Below are positions 12,001 through 26,087 of a stretch of 64,000 bases of DNA, piece by piece. Source of the DNA: Acanthornis magna (Eukaryota > Chordata > Aves > Passeriformes > Acanthizidae). The notes below the pieces were generated by a model that had not been told where the DNA came from, ran no database searches, and saw only the letters and a list, made by a program, of their open reading frames with translations. Each line of letters begins with the position of its first letter. Positions within the stretch are counted from its first letter, which is position 1. A program made the position numbers and the translations under genes. The stretch covers positions 17,437,501 through 17,501,500 of the forward strand of contig JAWUZG010000029.1 of the NCBI GenBank assembly GCA_036785705.1, written 5' to 3'.

Positions 12001-14190
12001 TTATTGCTAAATTACATGTTGTTTTCCCATGTTCTTCATTACTGATAATCTCTTGTTCTCTGCACTCAGTTGGATTTCTAGAGACTAGCTGTTTATATAA
12101 GTAGCAGATGATTGATGTTGTAATGTATTTTGGGTTGATCCATTATATCTCCAATTATTAAAATATACTGCTTCTATTTGAAGAGCTGAAATCTGAGCAC
12201 ACTTCGCTGCAAGTCAGAAATCCCCATGAGTAAGATGAGCCACAAAAACTGGTTGCAGCCTAGCAGGGAGTACAAGGAACGTCAGTGGGTAGATAACAGC
12301 AAAATCTAACCCTTCATCTTTTTTTTGTGTGCTACCTCCTACAGAAAGATTTGACAGCTACAGCTGGCTTATTGACTTGATATTCTTGCACTAATTGACT
12401 CCCGGTTCTGATAGGGGAGCCTCTAACCAGGCTCTGAGCAGGCATGTAGGTAACTTGCTAATGAAAGTGTTTGGGGGAGGAGAAAATACTTGGGTGCATG
12501 CCTCTTGGATTTGGCTCCCTGTAAAATGTGTGCAGTTTGATGTGTGTGCTACCCCAAGCAGATACTCAAGGGCTGCTAAGAGTGAGCTTGAATACTCTGC
12601 TTCCACAAGAGAGTGAAAGGCAGCTGGTAAAAGTACAAGCTGGCAGGATCATGACGGAGCCAAGTAGCAGAAGGGAAGGATTTTAAAAAGGCTGGAGTGC
12701 TAAATTTTGTATTGATGGCTATAACTTTGCAATTGGTGAGCCTGATTTAATTTGTCTTCTTTCATTTATTTTCTCTCTTTTCTCCTTTTTCCCTGTCTTT
12801 CTTAGTTCCAGTAAGTACAGGAAAGACAGCTGTTGAAAATTGCCATTTGTCCATATATGCCTCTAAAATGTACAGATACTCTGCAATGTTTGTATGCATT
12901 GGTTTTGCCGCTCTACATCCTTTTGCTGGGTTTTGATATGAGTTCACCAAGATCTTTGCAGTACTTTTTTTTGGAACCTTACCTCAGGAAATCCTGGACT
13001 CCAGGACTGCAGGTTTCCAGCTTGCTAGCTGCATTTCCTTCCTATGAGGCCAGAATGTCACCCTTGGGAGCCTTGGCTTTCTTTGCAATATTTTATTGTT
13101 TACTTAGCCAGTGTTTTTAAATTCTATAACTTTTTGTAATTTCTCAGTTTGCACAAAGGTATATGTGTAACAGTTATCAAATACAAGAAGCAAAATTGAT
13201 GGGACAATGAGAAATGTCACGAAAGATTAGGAATTTTAAGATGGATTGCTGTAGTTGAAGAGTGCTGTTTCATGTTTCTGTTTGCTGGTTTAGGGAAAAG
13301 TGAGGCTTAACAAAGAGACAGGGCTTTTTCCAATGGACTTTGTATACAAAAGATAAGGATTCTCTGAGCAGGCTTCTTTGTTACAATTGCTTGTCTTACT
13401 AGGTTATGTGTATATATGTACCGGTATACAAATCCATATAGATCTTAGAAGCAAAGCAAGCTTATATCCAATTTAAATTTTTAGATTAAATCCAAGTTAA
13501 ATACATTGATAACTTACTTGTAACAGTTAATACAAATTCCTGTTGAATACCTTTAAGAAGACAGAGATTCCACTTCCTTGCTATTGTGAAATCAGGAAAG
13601 TTTTCCCTGGATAATACTGACATAATAGGGTCAGAATTTTATCAAATAATGATGGATACAAGCCATTATTGGTGTGGAAGGAGGTACCTGTTTATTCCTC
13701 TGATTTATGCAGAATTTGTTTTGCAATCACTAACATCATGCAAACATTAAATCTGCTGAAAAAAAATTAGACATGGAAATGTATATTTCATTATAACATC
13801 TTTACATATTTAAGATATCTTAACTATCCGTTAATGTTCATATAGCCCTTTAAAGGTGAAACTGACAGGCAAATGCTATTTTTTAAATCTTTTTCTCTAA
13901 CGGGAAGGCCCTCCACAGGTTGTTGCAATATGCTCAATTTTGCATCCCCTATCTTAATCCCTGCCACTCTCAGCATCATTATTAGTAGTGGAGTTTTATC
14001 AGTTTGTGTCAGTCTGGTGGAAGAACATTTTCTTTTTTCTTTGTTGTTGTTGTTTTTTTTTAAATTCAGGAACAAACCAACAGGATTGCTGGATTTGTTG
14101 CTCTTCTGTCTTTATTGCTACTCACACTCACAAGAAAACCAGACCAACTTCAGCATATAATCACTCAGGGTTTACAACTGAAAGTTGTTT
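6061..14190. other. Long AT-rich region without recognised genes
   Basis: I see no gene or assignable transposon. The longest open frame (6068-6655, +) has no motif, is low in charge and is not flanked by splice sites I trust. A slightly GC-richer segment at 12395-12616 is open on both strands, and a pyrimidine tract ending in TTTCTTAG follows at 12760-12805. Neither is enough to call an exon. A short hairpin occurs at 7979-7997. Confidence 0.4.
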
Positions 14191-15196
14191 TGGGTAACCA
14201 AAAATGCTAATGTACTTCATATCTATCCATGCCCAAAAATTGTTACTGTCTTTTTAAGGTTCAGTGACATGGCTGGAACTGGAATCATGGGGTAGGCAGG
14301 TGTGGTACCCTTTAAAATGTTGGAGCACGCAGGCTGAGTCCCCCTTTTCACCTTTTGGCTCACCTTCTCGTCTCTTGTTTCACTCGCTTCTTGGCTTTCG
14401 CCTTTAAGCTGCGGTAGCATGGGCAGAGGCTTCCCTTTTGGGTTCTGTTTTTTGTGGCAGCGTTTTGCTTAAGGCATAGGTTGGGGAGGGGAGGGGAGGG
14501 GGTTCTGGGCTTGCAACAGTAGTGTCCCAGAAAAACTGAATTTCTCCAATCAAAAACTGTTTCAGAGTGAATTTAGCAAACTCTATTGACAGTGCAAAGC
14601 TTGAGCTGGTCCCTAGGGCCAGGCCTCTCTGTGTTGATGCCAGGAGACCCTTCCTTTCCACCTGCAACACACCAGTGGCTCAGAGGACACCAGCACCCAC
14701 ACTGTCTGAGTCCAGCAGGTGGCAGGACGAAGTGGCGGGCAGTGGATCCGACCCCATATATGCTGACAATTCTTATCTGCCATTAGAACTGCTCTGTAAG
14801 CTCCTGCTTTCCCAGGAGGGTTTGCTGCCATCCTTTCCCCTTGTCTCCCAGACCATGTGGTTGCCTGCAAAGGCTGCCACCTTGGTCAGATGCCATTTTC
14901 ACTTTGTCTCCCTACATGTGGTTTTCTGTGATTGGTTCCATATTGAAAGGGGTATTTCCACCATTTTGGATTTCTCTTTGTTCTCAGGAAGTTTGTGAGA
15001 TTTATCAGTTTTGTATCTAGTGATTATTTACTGTTATTTTTTGCCTGTTGTAGTTTTGCTTGTTAGTAAACTGCTACTTTTCCACTTATATCTACTGGTA
15101 TTTCATTTTTCCTTATTGGTGGAAAGGGATTGGTGAAAACAAAGGGGAAGAACTTCTTTTAAACTGTTCCCCTTTAGAGTGCCTTAAAGCAATACT
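14191..15196 (+). mobile_element. ERV LTR, second copy of the element at 55440-56341
   Basis: Homologous along its length, in the same orientation, to 55440-56341: both start TGGGTAAC and share a GC-rich centre, a TTTACTGTTATTTTTTGCCTG block near 15030 and a TAGTAAAC block near 15065. The 3' end is more decayed here, so the border near 15196 is approximate and no duplication is visible. Open frames within it (14567-14998 and others) are by-products of GC-rich LTR sequence. Confidence 0.65.
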
Positions 15197-15929
15197 CAGT
15201 CTTTTTCTGCTTCTTAGGAAAGTTGTTGCATTGCAGCTCCTGTGGGTTTTTTTTTTTTATGTGTATCTGTATTTGATGCACACTGTGTATTGATTCTATG
15301 ATCTGTATATTATACAACATTTATTTTTGTATCTGGGCAAGTGTGCATCGTATTGAGTCACATAACTGTAAAAACTTTGTAAGCATGCTATGTGATATTA
15401 CCACCACTGTTTGGTAGACAGACCTAAGTGATTCATGTATTTGTTAATCGTTATACTGAAGAAAATTAATCTATCCAAGAAATCCCACAGCAACATAAGT
15501 GTCTCAGGGATGGGCTTAAATGTCTTTTTTTTTCTATCAGATGAGAATTCTTTGTTTTGGATTCTGCAGATTTTTAAGAAGTTCTTGGGAAATGTTGAGC
15601 TGCATCTGCTACTGTAGTATTAACTGAGAAAGAAGGTTGATACCCTTGAGGAGAAAAGAAATATTAGTTTGAGAGAAAGTATCTCCCCTTTGGGTGCAAA
15701 ATGTATCACAGCAGTTGTCAGGGAAGATTTGCAAATTGTTGTCCAACTCTGCTCCAAACAAAGTGGGAACAACACACCAGGAGTTTGGGTAGGTCCATGA
15801 TGAAATGTCTGTACTATTAGAAGGGATGCATGGTAAAAATCATAACTCTTATCTTCACTATCATCGCCTTCAACTGCATGGTTGAGAGCACCTGGAGAAG
15901 GATGTTTGGTCATTCCACTGCTTCTTTTG

Positions 15930-15998
15930 CTGGACTTGGCAGTGTACAGTTTGCAATTGGTCTCAATGATCTTAAAGGTCTTCTCCAACCTAAATGAC
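15930..15998 (+). mobile_element. CR1 LINE 3'-end fragment
   Basis: The stretch ending near 15998 reads like the well-known CR1 tail (GATCTTAAAGGTC followed by TTCTCCAACC). Upstream similarity is too weak to extend the call. It is very short and was probably truncated at insertion, as is usual for CR1. Confidence 0.55.
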
Positions 15999-18494
15999 AC
16001 CGTTAAGAGGAAATATTTTGGATTGATTCACATTTATACTAACTGCTAAGAAATTATGATCTTCACAGTGTTTTGAAAATTGATTACTGACAATGAGACT
16101 TATTGAAAATTGTAATAAAAATTAATGAAAGACCTGGGCCTAACACTGAACATGAAAGTATGAGGGCAAAGAAGAAGCCTGGTGCACGAAGAGTTGCTTG
16201 CTGATGGCTTGCAGTTATGTACCCTTGTGTCTCTGGGGTTAGCCAGCATCTGCTCAAAGAGCAGAACAACCTATAGCATCTTCTCAATTGCTCTAATTTT
16301 CACCTTGGCTGCTCACCACACTGGTGTTGGGACACGAGAGCTGTGGAAACTCCACACTGCCAAGGACTTCATAGATCCCCGCAGAAGAGAGGGATGTGCC
16401 ATACCAGAAAAGCAAATGTAGGACAATGCTACACAGCTTGTAACAAAATAATTACAAATCCTCTTCCTCTATATACAACTGTTTTGACAGAGACTCTAAG
16501 GAGGATTGAGGTGCACTGGACCACTGAGGATTTTGAGTATTCCACTTTTATGGACTTCTTGCACTGGTAGTTGATGTAAATGGTCTATTTTGAAGCCACA
16601 GTGTGACCCATTTAGTGGGACTATTCAAGAACAGGAGTTTTGCAATGTAGCTTTCTCTAGAAAGCTCAGTCTATCTCAGATGAAGATTTCAAGATCTTTA
16701 TTTGCATATTTTATGTCACCAAATTTCAGAGTACATGAAGCTTTATATACAAAAGAGACTGTATTTGAGCTCTTATTTGACTTTGGCTAAGTTTTTGTCC
16801 ACTAAAATGTAACAGAGGGGAAAATAAGGCCTTTTTTTTTTTTCCCCCTGGGGATTGTCTCATCACTGCTGTGCAAATGAGAGGCTATTAACTCAGAATG
16901 CCAGTAAGTGTTATTTGCTGTTGTAATTGACTTACTAAAGGTTGGTGCACTGTCTTTAAACCTGGGAAAATGATAAAGACAAATATTTACAAGAAGATAT
17001 TTTCCTTCTGCATTTATTGCATTTCTATGACTAAATGCTTAACTTAGGTAAAACTTCAACTCTCTGTTTTTTATATCCAGAAGCATCTGGCAACACTGTT
17101 TGTCTTATCCAATGTATAAAATATTTTTTTATAAATAGATTTATAGAATGAAATGAAGTGGTGAGGAGTTCTGCTGTAACTTAGGTGTTGTTGGAGAGGA
17201 AGGATGTGGCACTGAAACACTTAGTCTAGCTCACAGCAGTTCTCTATACATCTTGGAGGTAACTTTCTTTATGAAAACATTGTCTCTATTTTGCATATAA
17301 AAGCTTTTCCTCCAGGTACTATGGAAGCTCTATGGAGTTTTGTTTTGTGATTTTGGGCCCTTTTTGGAAATAATTCTTTAAAAACATTGTTTTCTTAATG
17401 TTGCTGGGGTTTTCTCAAGTTGCAGTTCCCAACTTGAAACCCATTTCAACATCCATTTCAATGTCGAAAGTAGAACAGCCCTGACAGATAAGTAGAAGCA
17501 CCTTTTTGTCAAGGACACCTTTGCAAACCTACAAACAAGACAAGTGTCAGGAGAAGACACCTGCAGGCACACACACTGCATTTTTGTGAAGATTTACTGC
17601 AATTCTGCTCTCAGTTGCTTACAATAAAAATGCCATTTTGAATGAAATCACAGTGTAATGAGATGGTGCTGACAAATCCCTTGTTTATTCTGCATGTGCA
17701 GCATAGCTTTCAGACTTCAAAAGAAGTCTGGGGGAAATGTCTGTCTGTGTGGTTTGTTCACTTTCAACGAGAGGGGATGGTATCTCTGCCTGCACACAAC
17801 CAGTGTCCTTGGCTAAAAAGGTGAATGTAGAATGCCTAGCCACCACTCCTCTTGTGGGTTGTAGCCTCTCCTTGTCTTTGTACCTAAACTCTATATTTTT
17901 CTTAGTTGACATAAATCAAAAGATTAAAAAAACCCAACAAAACTCCAAAGACTTTGATGTTGTTAAATTTTCTTTCACTCTCTCTCTTGATAACCTTAAT
18001 GAGAGCATTTTTTCTCAGTAAGGACTGATAGCAAGCACTGATGATTTCTGTGTAAACAGTGCAGTAAATCTTGTAATGGGAAAATCTGAGTTTATTAATA
18101 TAATACAAGTACTAAGTTTTCAATAGGATGTGAGTTTTAAATGTAATTTAAGGGATACTGATGTAGTTGTAAGACTATAAAGAATTAAAATTAACTTCCA
18201 GCACAGCCCTAACCCCCACACTGGCAGCAAATAGAGTGTGGAGTAAAGCTCTAAAGTTGTATGAGTATTTTCTTGATCCCTTAATTTCAGATTTGTATTT
18301 TAGTTTTAATCAGTTTTGTCTCTTTCTGCTCTGTCTGAAAAGACACCTGAAAGTCATCTTCATATGTTGGCATGCCTATGGGTGAGTTAGCCAGCTGGCC
18401 CTTTGTGTGGGGTAGATGGTCATTGCCACAGTGATTGACAATAGGAATTCTGGTTGTTGGTACTTGAACTCTAGGAGATTTTATAAAAGTGACA
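15999..18494. other. No gene or repeat recognised
   Basis: AT-rich DNA with only short open frames that carry no recognisable motif. Confidence 0.4.
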
Positions 18495-18683
18495 GTGGTC
18501 CCACACTGAAACAGGTTGCCCAGGGAGATTGTGGATGCCCCAATCCTGGCAGTGTTGAAAACCAGGTTGGATAGGGCCTTGAGTTACCTTGTCTAGTGGC
18601 AGGTGTCCCTGCCCATGGCAGTGGAGTTTGGGACTACGGGATTTTTAAGGCCCATTTCAGCTCCTATGATTCTATGATTCTGT
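18495..18683 (+). mobile_element. CR1 LINE 3' end
   Basis: Typical CR1 3' untranslated sequence: AGGTTGCCCAGGGAG at about 18511, a GTTGGATAGGGCCTTG block near 18566, a GGTGTCCCTGCCCATGGCAG block near 18600, and a terminal ATTCTATG-type octamer repeat at about 18668-18683. It is 5' truncated. Confidence 0.88.
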
Positions 18684-21600
18684 AGTTGTTTTATGGCACC
18701 TACAGAGTCTTGATATTAAACTTATATCTTTGATTTTGCTGGGGTGGACCGCTGTAAGCTAAGTAAAAAGTCTTTGAAAAGACCAGTGATAGTTCTTGTA
18801 GTTCAGTGTAGTGTGGCAAAAAGTCTGGCAAAGTTTTTATGGAGCTCTGCCCATTTGCCTCTGTGGATGTTCTGCCTTATAGCTGCTACCTTCTGTTCAC
18901 ATCTGTGCTCTGCTGCCTGTATCTTGGCATCCAGAAACATGGCACTTGGGGTTATTCCCTTATCAGTTGTTTTGAGTGGTTACCAGGCAGAGCTACACAA
19001 CATGCTCAGCAGCAGCTCATAAAAGATTGCAGGTTCCTCTGACGGGGTCACATCAAAAGTGCTCTTTCCCTCCCTCCCCTTTGTTTTATATTTCAGGGAA
19101 GCTGCTAAAAGTAAAACTTACACTGCATGTTTGATTTGTGTGAATGGACATCCCCACTCTCTGAAGTTGAGGTCTATACATGGGAAAAAAATAACCTCCA
19201 GAGCTCTGGGTAGGAAGGGATGTTAATGGATAAACTCACTATCATTGCTGTAAGGAAGTGTTCCTTTAATTAATTTCATGTGGGGGGTTTTTTGTTTTGT
19301 TTGGTTGGTTTTTGTTGTTGTTGGGTTGCTTTGTTGTTTGTTTTTTTGTTTGTTTGTTTTTTGGGGGGATTTCTTTTTGTTTGTTTATTTGCTTGTTTTC
19401 TTGTTTCTTTGTTTGTAAGACTGCCAAATTGCACGTGTCCTGGTTTTGGTGCTTGGTCACCTCTGAATCTAAATGCAGGACTAACATCACCAAATGGTTT
19501 AAATTCCTCAATGTGTTGGGAATAAGATTCACTAATGTGAAGTAGCCATGAAAACTAGCTTGTGGGGCGGCAGACTCAAACACAAGGTGCAAATAGGGCA
19601 GAAGCTGGAGACGCCTGGCTGGAGATGAGGATAATTATTCTCTTTGTGCTGGATCTTAGACCAAGAGTTTGTCCTCTATCTATCTTATGTGAAGGAAAGA
19701 AGTGCAGTCAGGCCTCTTTTACAGATGACAAATTATGGTTGTTCCCTACAAGGAGGGGTCCCATTTCTCTGTGGTGAGAAATAATGTTGCCTTTGCTTTT
19801 TTTACCTCTCTGGTCTTTGGCCAGCTATTCCTGCTGTCAGTGCCTTCTCAATTGATGCAAAGATATTAATTCAAAATTCAGATTTTCTAGAATCCCTAAA
19901 TTTCGAAGAAAATAAAGAGGCATGGACTCTAATGTGCCTTTTGAGCTCAGTTTTAGCCAGGCCTGTTCCTGAGCAGGCAGGTGCTGAGAAGGAGACTCTT
20001 TTCTCAATATGGTTCTCTCTCCCATGTCAAAAGCCAGAGGTCTGCCTCATCATACTCCTCCTCCTGCTGAGGATCAAAGTATAGGAGCTTTCAAACTGTC
20101 TTTGGGGATTTGTGTTTTTGCTGCAAATTTTCTGTTTTAAATCTCTATGCTCTACTAATTGGTCTGTTGTCTTGATGTAGTATAAATACAAGCTCATTTT
20201 TCCTAGTTCTGTGGCTTTGTATGACTAAGGAAGCAAAAGGCTCCTGAACATATAATTCACTTATTTGTGTAGTACTGCAAATCAAGAGGCAGAATCCTCA
20301 CCAGCAGTAAATCTGCATCACTCCACTGCAGTTGGGAGAACTGCAATGGTTTAAATGAGCAAGGGATCTATCCTGGTGTTTTCCAGTTAAAGTTGTTTTA
20401 TGGTAGAGAAGGAACTGCTCTACATACGAGGCAGGCAAATTGTGCAGCTTTTCCATGGCTTGCTTGCAAGACTTCATCAAGGTTATGCTTATTTCTTCCT
20501 GCCAGGTGACAGGGTTTGTATTTAACAAACCTGCTGAAACTCAATTCCAAATTTCTAATAGCTATAGGTTCAAAATTTTTACGATTGAGAAGTGAACCCT
20601 CATGATTATATCCAACAACTTTGTGCTATGACTGCATGGAAAGTTAGATGTGTGGTGCAGGGAAGGTTGCAGTAATTACTGAACAGATGCACTTAATGAA
20701 GTCTCTACTGGCTTCCCAGCTGCTGAGTAGAGTGGTTCACTGGAAAAACATGGAAGAGTCACTTAGGTAATTATGTCACATCCTCCTTCTTGTTGTCATA
20801 GCAGCTGCAATCAGTCCCCTAAAAATTTTCCTTAAATGCAAATATCATCTCTTTCCATTAAATGACAGTGCATAGTTTGTCTCTTGCTGCTACTGCTGCA
20901 TGATGCTACATCTTATGTCTGTTGATTTGGTACCCTTTCTAATCACCCCCTCCTCCTCCTCACTGTTGTGCAGAGTCATGAAACCTGTTAAGTGTATTGA
21001 GAAAGTGGAGAGGGTAGACAACTTGCTCAGTCAGTACCATTTAATTCAGTTTCAACTTCCACTTGCGGTAGATTTATTGTCATTGGAGATGAGGATAATG
21101 ACACGGGATTCATGTTGCATATCCTTTCTCTTTTAGTATCAATAGCCAATCATTATTAGGAATGAAAGCTTCCCAAAATCAAATTTTATTTGTTTCTTCC
21201 TCATGTATGTGGGTAGCTGAAGTCCTTGCAGTTCTCTTATATGGCATGCTGATTGCTTTTTACTGACCCACCTTTTCACATTCTTTTTTTCCTTTCCATT
21301 TTTGGGTCTTGCATTCTTGAACTGTGGTAGTGGATCTGATTTCCAAAATTTGTTCTAGTGTTTTCCTCTGTATGTTTTATCATTTTCTCTCTTTTATTTT
21401 GTACTTTGTGAATTCCAGTGTGATTTAGCTTGAATGGTGTCAACTGAAAACTAAATTTTCTTGCTCTAGTCCACACACACAGCTAATCACATACAGAAAA
21501 TTTCCAGGAATTTTTTTTTTATTGCTAGTTCGAGTTGAGCATATTATTTAACACCTTCAGAAACAGATTGGAAGTAAAGACTACAAATATGTTAACTTTC

Positions 21601-24600
21601 TCTGGAACTACTTCCACTAAATTTTGCTCTGTTTAGAATATTGAGTTGCAATTTTGTTCTTTCTAAAAAATGTATCCTTAGATGAAAACAAGTAATTTAC
21701 ACATAGGAGGCAGACACCTTTAAGAAAACCTAAAAGGAGATTTTAATTCAGGCTGTGATTCTGTTGTTGGACTTGCACATGATACCTTACGGAAGTAACA
21801 GGATTTTCCAAACAAGTGGTTTTAAGTTAGCTGCATGATGAGAAGCTCTATTGCATAGTGATAAAATGTGCTCCATGATTAAATGAGAGTAATTGCTATT
21901 TTGCTCAAATATCAAGTTATTGCAATTGTGATTGTAATGCTCTAGGAAGTGAGCAAATACTGGAAAGGCAAGGAGAAAAAGGACTCTCTGAAACTCGTAA
22001 GTGCTGTAATAAGTAGGTGCCAATATGTAGGTGCTTCAAGTGTAAAGTATGTTTTCCTCTCCTATTAAAACTGGCATTTTGCAGGATAAGATGTTTATGC
22101 TCTATGTGATGCGAATAGTAGAATACTAAAACTATTTAGTTGATACTGATTTAGTCCCCCACTCCCAAATTTGTAACTATTACCAAATAAGTATACTGTT
22201 AATAATCACCACTTGCCAAGTAATGTACTCTGAAAAAGGCATCATCAGAATGTACAGACCTTGTTTTGTGGCACTGTACCATATTTTATTAGTCTAGAGG
22301 AGGGACATGGTCTTTTCTCCCAACTGCTGGCCATTGATTTAAAGACAATCCGTATTTTTTCCACCTTGAACATTATCATAAATTCAGAATTACAGATCTT
22401 TCAGGCCAGATCATGTTCTGACTCTTATGCAGCCATGGTACTGCAAAATATCATTTGGCCTGAAGTGGGTATTTTTTTTTTTTTTTCCAAACTGTCATTT
22501 AAGCAAACCTAAGGAATCTCTGTCAAAGTTGAGGAAAAAAACACAAAACTTTTTTCCTTGCCAAAATCTGGAATTTTAAAATACAAAGTGATGATCAAAG
22601 CTGATTTCAATCTGAGTCATAGGGCAGGTGATCTATATAAGAGAGCAGTATTCTCTGAACTACTCAGTATATTCGTACTCCTTCCCCTGCAGAGAGTTAT
22701 TGCTGTTAAGACCTTTTAAGGGAGCACAGATTTAACCATCTCTGTGTTGTATCTGCAGCACCACTAATATTGAAGCTAAAGGCCATATACCGTAACAGAG
22801 ATCCCTGAAGGTACATATACCTTCTGCTGTGCGCTTGTAGGCTGGCAGACAGCTCCTGCTCCACCAAGAGGCCAAAACTGGTTTGTGCTGATGTTTGCTC
22901 TGTTGCACACACCCAGCATTCACTGTGGCCTGCTTACCTTTGGAGCTGTTGAAATAACACTGTCTTTAGAAAGATCTAAGGGATTTTTTCCATCCAGAAT
23001 CAGGGATGTGCCCTAAAAACCAAGGTATATGTTGGGATATGTGCAGGAGATATAGCATGTATTATCGCCTGGTTCAGTCTCCATGGTATCTTACAATATT
23101 ACTAAAAAATTAATTTCTTTTCACAGGTGTTAAATTTAGTGGCTTTCAGAGGAACATACCAGACAAAAGTATTTTTCTTGGCTAATGTTTCAATTTAAAG
23201 AGCCACATGTGACTTTTAAACCAAGACTGATGCTGTGTTTTAGCCAGTGTCAGTGTTTTTGCTCCGGGTCTTCACCTGGAACCTTGGAAGTACAGTGTGA
23301 TTAATGTCTGACTCAAGCCTTGGGTCTTTTCTGCTTTTATCACAAATTGACTGCAAATGGATGTGAAGATTGGTGAACCTTTTAAAGATATAAATTTTAA
23401 ATTTACATAGTATTAAGACAAAACTCTCTTCTTTAAAGATGGGAAGGCAGCTTTGGGAAAAGAGTGTTATATTATACTGGTCATTACTTTTGTGGGTGTT
23501 GGTCATTTATGTGAAGTAATATTGGTAATTCTGGCAAGATACTTCCAGTAGCATCTTTCATGTCTGAAGTGCATAATTGTTTGGCTATACTTGCTTCAAT
23601 ATGGAGATTTAAAAGAAGGAGTTAAACAAGAGTATTTTAAAATGGAGAGGGTACTTGTGTGAGTAAATCCTTTTGCATCACAACTGGACACCAGTTGCTA
23701 GAAAGGTGCCTCTGAGAAGAGCTGTCTGCTGGTACTCACTGGTAGATTTCTAGTGACAAGTAACTGTGAAGCAGCACTTGGTTTCTATATACACCAGAAG
23801 TTTCTATATACACGTTAGTCATAGATCTGAAATTCAATTTCTTGAAACAATTATTTTGGATGGCATCATGTCACCAGCCCACCTCTGTTACAAGCTGTAG
23901 AAAGCAGACAACATGAAAAGAAAAAAGACCAGGGGTCATAGTCCTAACATCTGCACCAGCAGCTTATGAAGTGGTGCAGTGTTACTGTGTGGTATGGTTG
24001 ACTTGTGTTGACTATTAATGAGAAGGTTATTTACCAGGATTATCTTTTGTAGCTTTGTGCACATGTTGATTTTTATTTGTGAGAAACCCTTCCTATTTGT
24101 TCCACCTGGCAAGTGAGCCAAAGCAGCATTAAATTTTGCTAATTAAAGATCAGATTTGATTTTGTGAGTTGAAGGTGGCAAATCCTGCCCTGTTCTTGGC
24201 CTGCTCTCTGAAGTACAGGGAAAAATATACAGTCTGTTTGTATCCTGGTTTTAAGGTTATGCAGTGCTCTGGGGCAGGATTTATTACTCAGACATTTGGA
24301 CTCCTGAATGGAATCCTAAAATAGCTCTTAAAATCCATTATATCTGATCCCACGCTGCTTAAAATGTGAGGGGTTCATGCACTTGAACCAAAGTGTATAT
24401 GTGGGAATCCTCAGCAACACCTGTGGAGTGACAGTGAATCAAGGGAGCTAGAAACTCAGTGCATTTCCATGATGTGAACCACTTTTGCAATATTTCTAAA
24501 GCCATAGAGCCGTTCACATTCAATCTCCTGTTCCTGACGCAGTGGACAGAAGAGGGAGAAGGGAGAATTCCCTGACAATTAAAACTGAGTTTCTGAACAG

Positions 24601-25182
24601 TTAAGGAGAAGAATTATGATAAAGCCTCTTCAAAAAAGAGGTTGTAATGGTCCTTTTCTACTGTCCATGAAAGACTGCCAGTGTTGGTAGATGAAAAAGC
24701 AGTAAACTGCAGGGCATTTTCAGTCAGAGCTACCACTGATATACTTGAGCTGTGAATCCACTCTGCTGTGTGGCATGTGCAATAATAATCTGTACAGGAT
24801 TCCTCTGATTAAAAGAGCTAGCAGGTCTGTCTGCCTCTGCTTGTCTTTCTGTCAACATGCAGCTGAAGTGTTGACGTTATTGGCAAAGACAGGAATTTCT
24901 TAGGCCTCATTTTAAATACCCATGTGTATATTTGTTTGCCTTTGTGGAAACAGGTAAAGAAACTATGCAGCAATTGTACAAAAATTTAGAAGAGTTACAA
25001 ATGACTAAGGGTATAAGGCGGAGAAGACCCAGGATTTAAAGAAGATCCAAATAGAGGAGTTGTAAAGGCATCATTCACACTTAATTGCCTTCCTTGTTTA
25101 ACTCTTTTGTCCCCTTGGTTTTTGAATTTTATAGGGAAATATTAGAAGTGATATGTGTTATAAGTTAGAAGTCAAAATAGAT
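18684..25182. other. Mostly unique AT-rich DNA
   Basis: No gene was recognised. It includes a TG/TTTG-rich simple tract (19280-19412), whose open frames on both strands are low-complexity artefacts. A 19-bp tandem duplication lies near 23775-23815. Confidence 0.4.
19280..19412. repeat. T/G-rich simple repeat
   Basis: Interrupted TTTG/GTTT repeats with G runs. Low-complexity reading frames (Phe/Cys/Val-rich on plus, Lys/Asn/Gln-rich on minus) arise from it and should not be taken as genes. Confidence 0.85.
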
Positions 25183-25664
25183 TGACTGGAGCCAGGCCAA
25201 TTAAAATAATTTGATTTATTGAGCAAGCGACAGCAATGCAAAACAGCGCTGGGCAAGCTGGGGAGTTTCCGCTCCACCAACAGCTCACGTCTCATCCCCT
25301 TTAAGTCTCTGCTTTTATACTCTTCTTCTTCTGGTACACGAATATCTTCTGGTAGTACTCTGAGCCTGCGCAGCCTGTTGCTAGGGGGTCTTTTTCTGCC
25401 TTCTGGTGGTCGTGGGGCTGAAGGCCATAGTCTTCTTCTGACGTTCTTTTTGTGACCTTCTTACAATCGGGGCGGTGGGGGGGACTCATACATTGTTTAC
25501 ATTCCTGAAATTGCCTCCTGACCTTGCTTCTATCTGTTCCTCCTGGCCTTGCTCTATCTGTTCCTCTACTTAGGCAAGATTTGTGAGCTTCTTGACACAG
25601 TTTTAACTATTTGTTCTCTCGCTTGACCAAGATTTGATTAACAAACACAAGGTTATTCATTACA
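25183..25664 (-). mobile_element. ERV-K-like solo LTR, minus orientation
   Basis: Read on the minus strand it begins TGTAATG, has TATAAAAG (plus-strand 25312-25319 is its complement), then AATAAA about 95 bases further (complement at 25215-25220), and ends in CA. This TATA-to-polyA spacing fits a compact alpha/betaretrovirus-type LTR. The flanking hexamers (ATAGAT, ATATGT) agree only partly, so the borders are approximate. No internal retroviral sequence is attached. The small open frames here are not genes. Confidence 0.65.
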
Positions 25665-26087
25665 ATATGTAGGAAAAGAGGAATGGGAAAAATTATGTGT
25701 TAGGAAATAGACATAAGTCTCCTCCAAGGGAAACACAGAACAAGGTGTGGGTTTCCTGGCATACACTTCCTTAAATGTTATCTAGGTGTGCTCTGGGATC
25801 AGAAGGCCTTGGATGATGCCTGAGGTTCCTTCCTGGTCAGAGAGGGAAAGCAGGCATCAGAGGAACTTCCTGAGAAGTCCCACTCACAGCCATAGGGCTA
25901 AATCTGGATCTCCTGGGACTGCAGAGTGAAACAGAAAGGCAAAGGAAACTGTGCAATTGGTCCCTATTGAAAGCAATGGGATTGTTGCCTTGTAAACAAA
26001 AGTATTGCATGAATAAAACTTCCAGAGACTGCATGTTTTGAAGTTCCTTTAAAGTGAACTCTCTTAGGAGCTGAGAGACAGAGCCCA
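25665..26087. other. Unassigned sequence
   Basis: No gene is seen. Part of the region preceding duplicate A may belong to the same older repeat, but the similarity to the second copy is too weak to claim. Confidence 0.3.

Noticed and set aside
12395..12616. Segment open on both strands followed by an acceptor-like pyrimidine tract
   Set aside because: No recognisable peptide and no donor site. The tract alone is common in AT-rich introns and spacers.
14567..14998. 143-residue open frame
   Set aside because: Lies inside a repeated LTR whose second copy does not keep the frame.
19262..19592. Phe/Cys-rich and Lys/Gln/Asn-rich frames on opposite strands
   Set aside because: Translation of a TTTG-type simple repeat.
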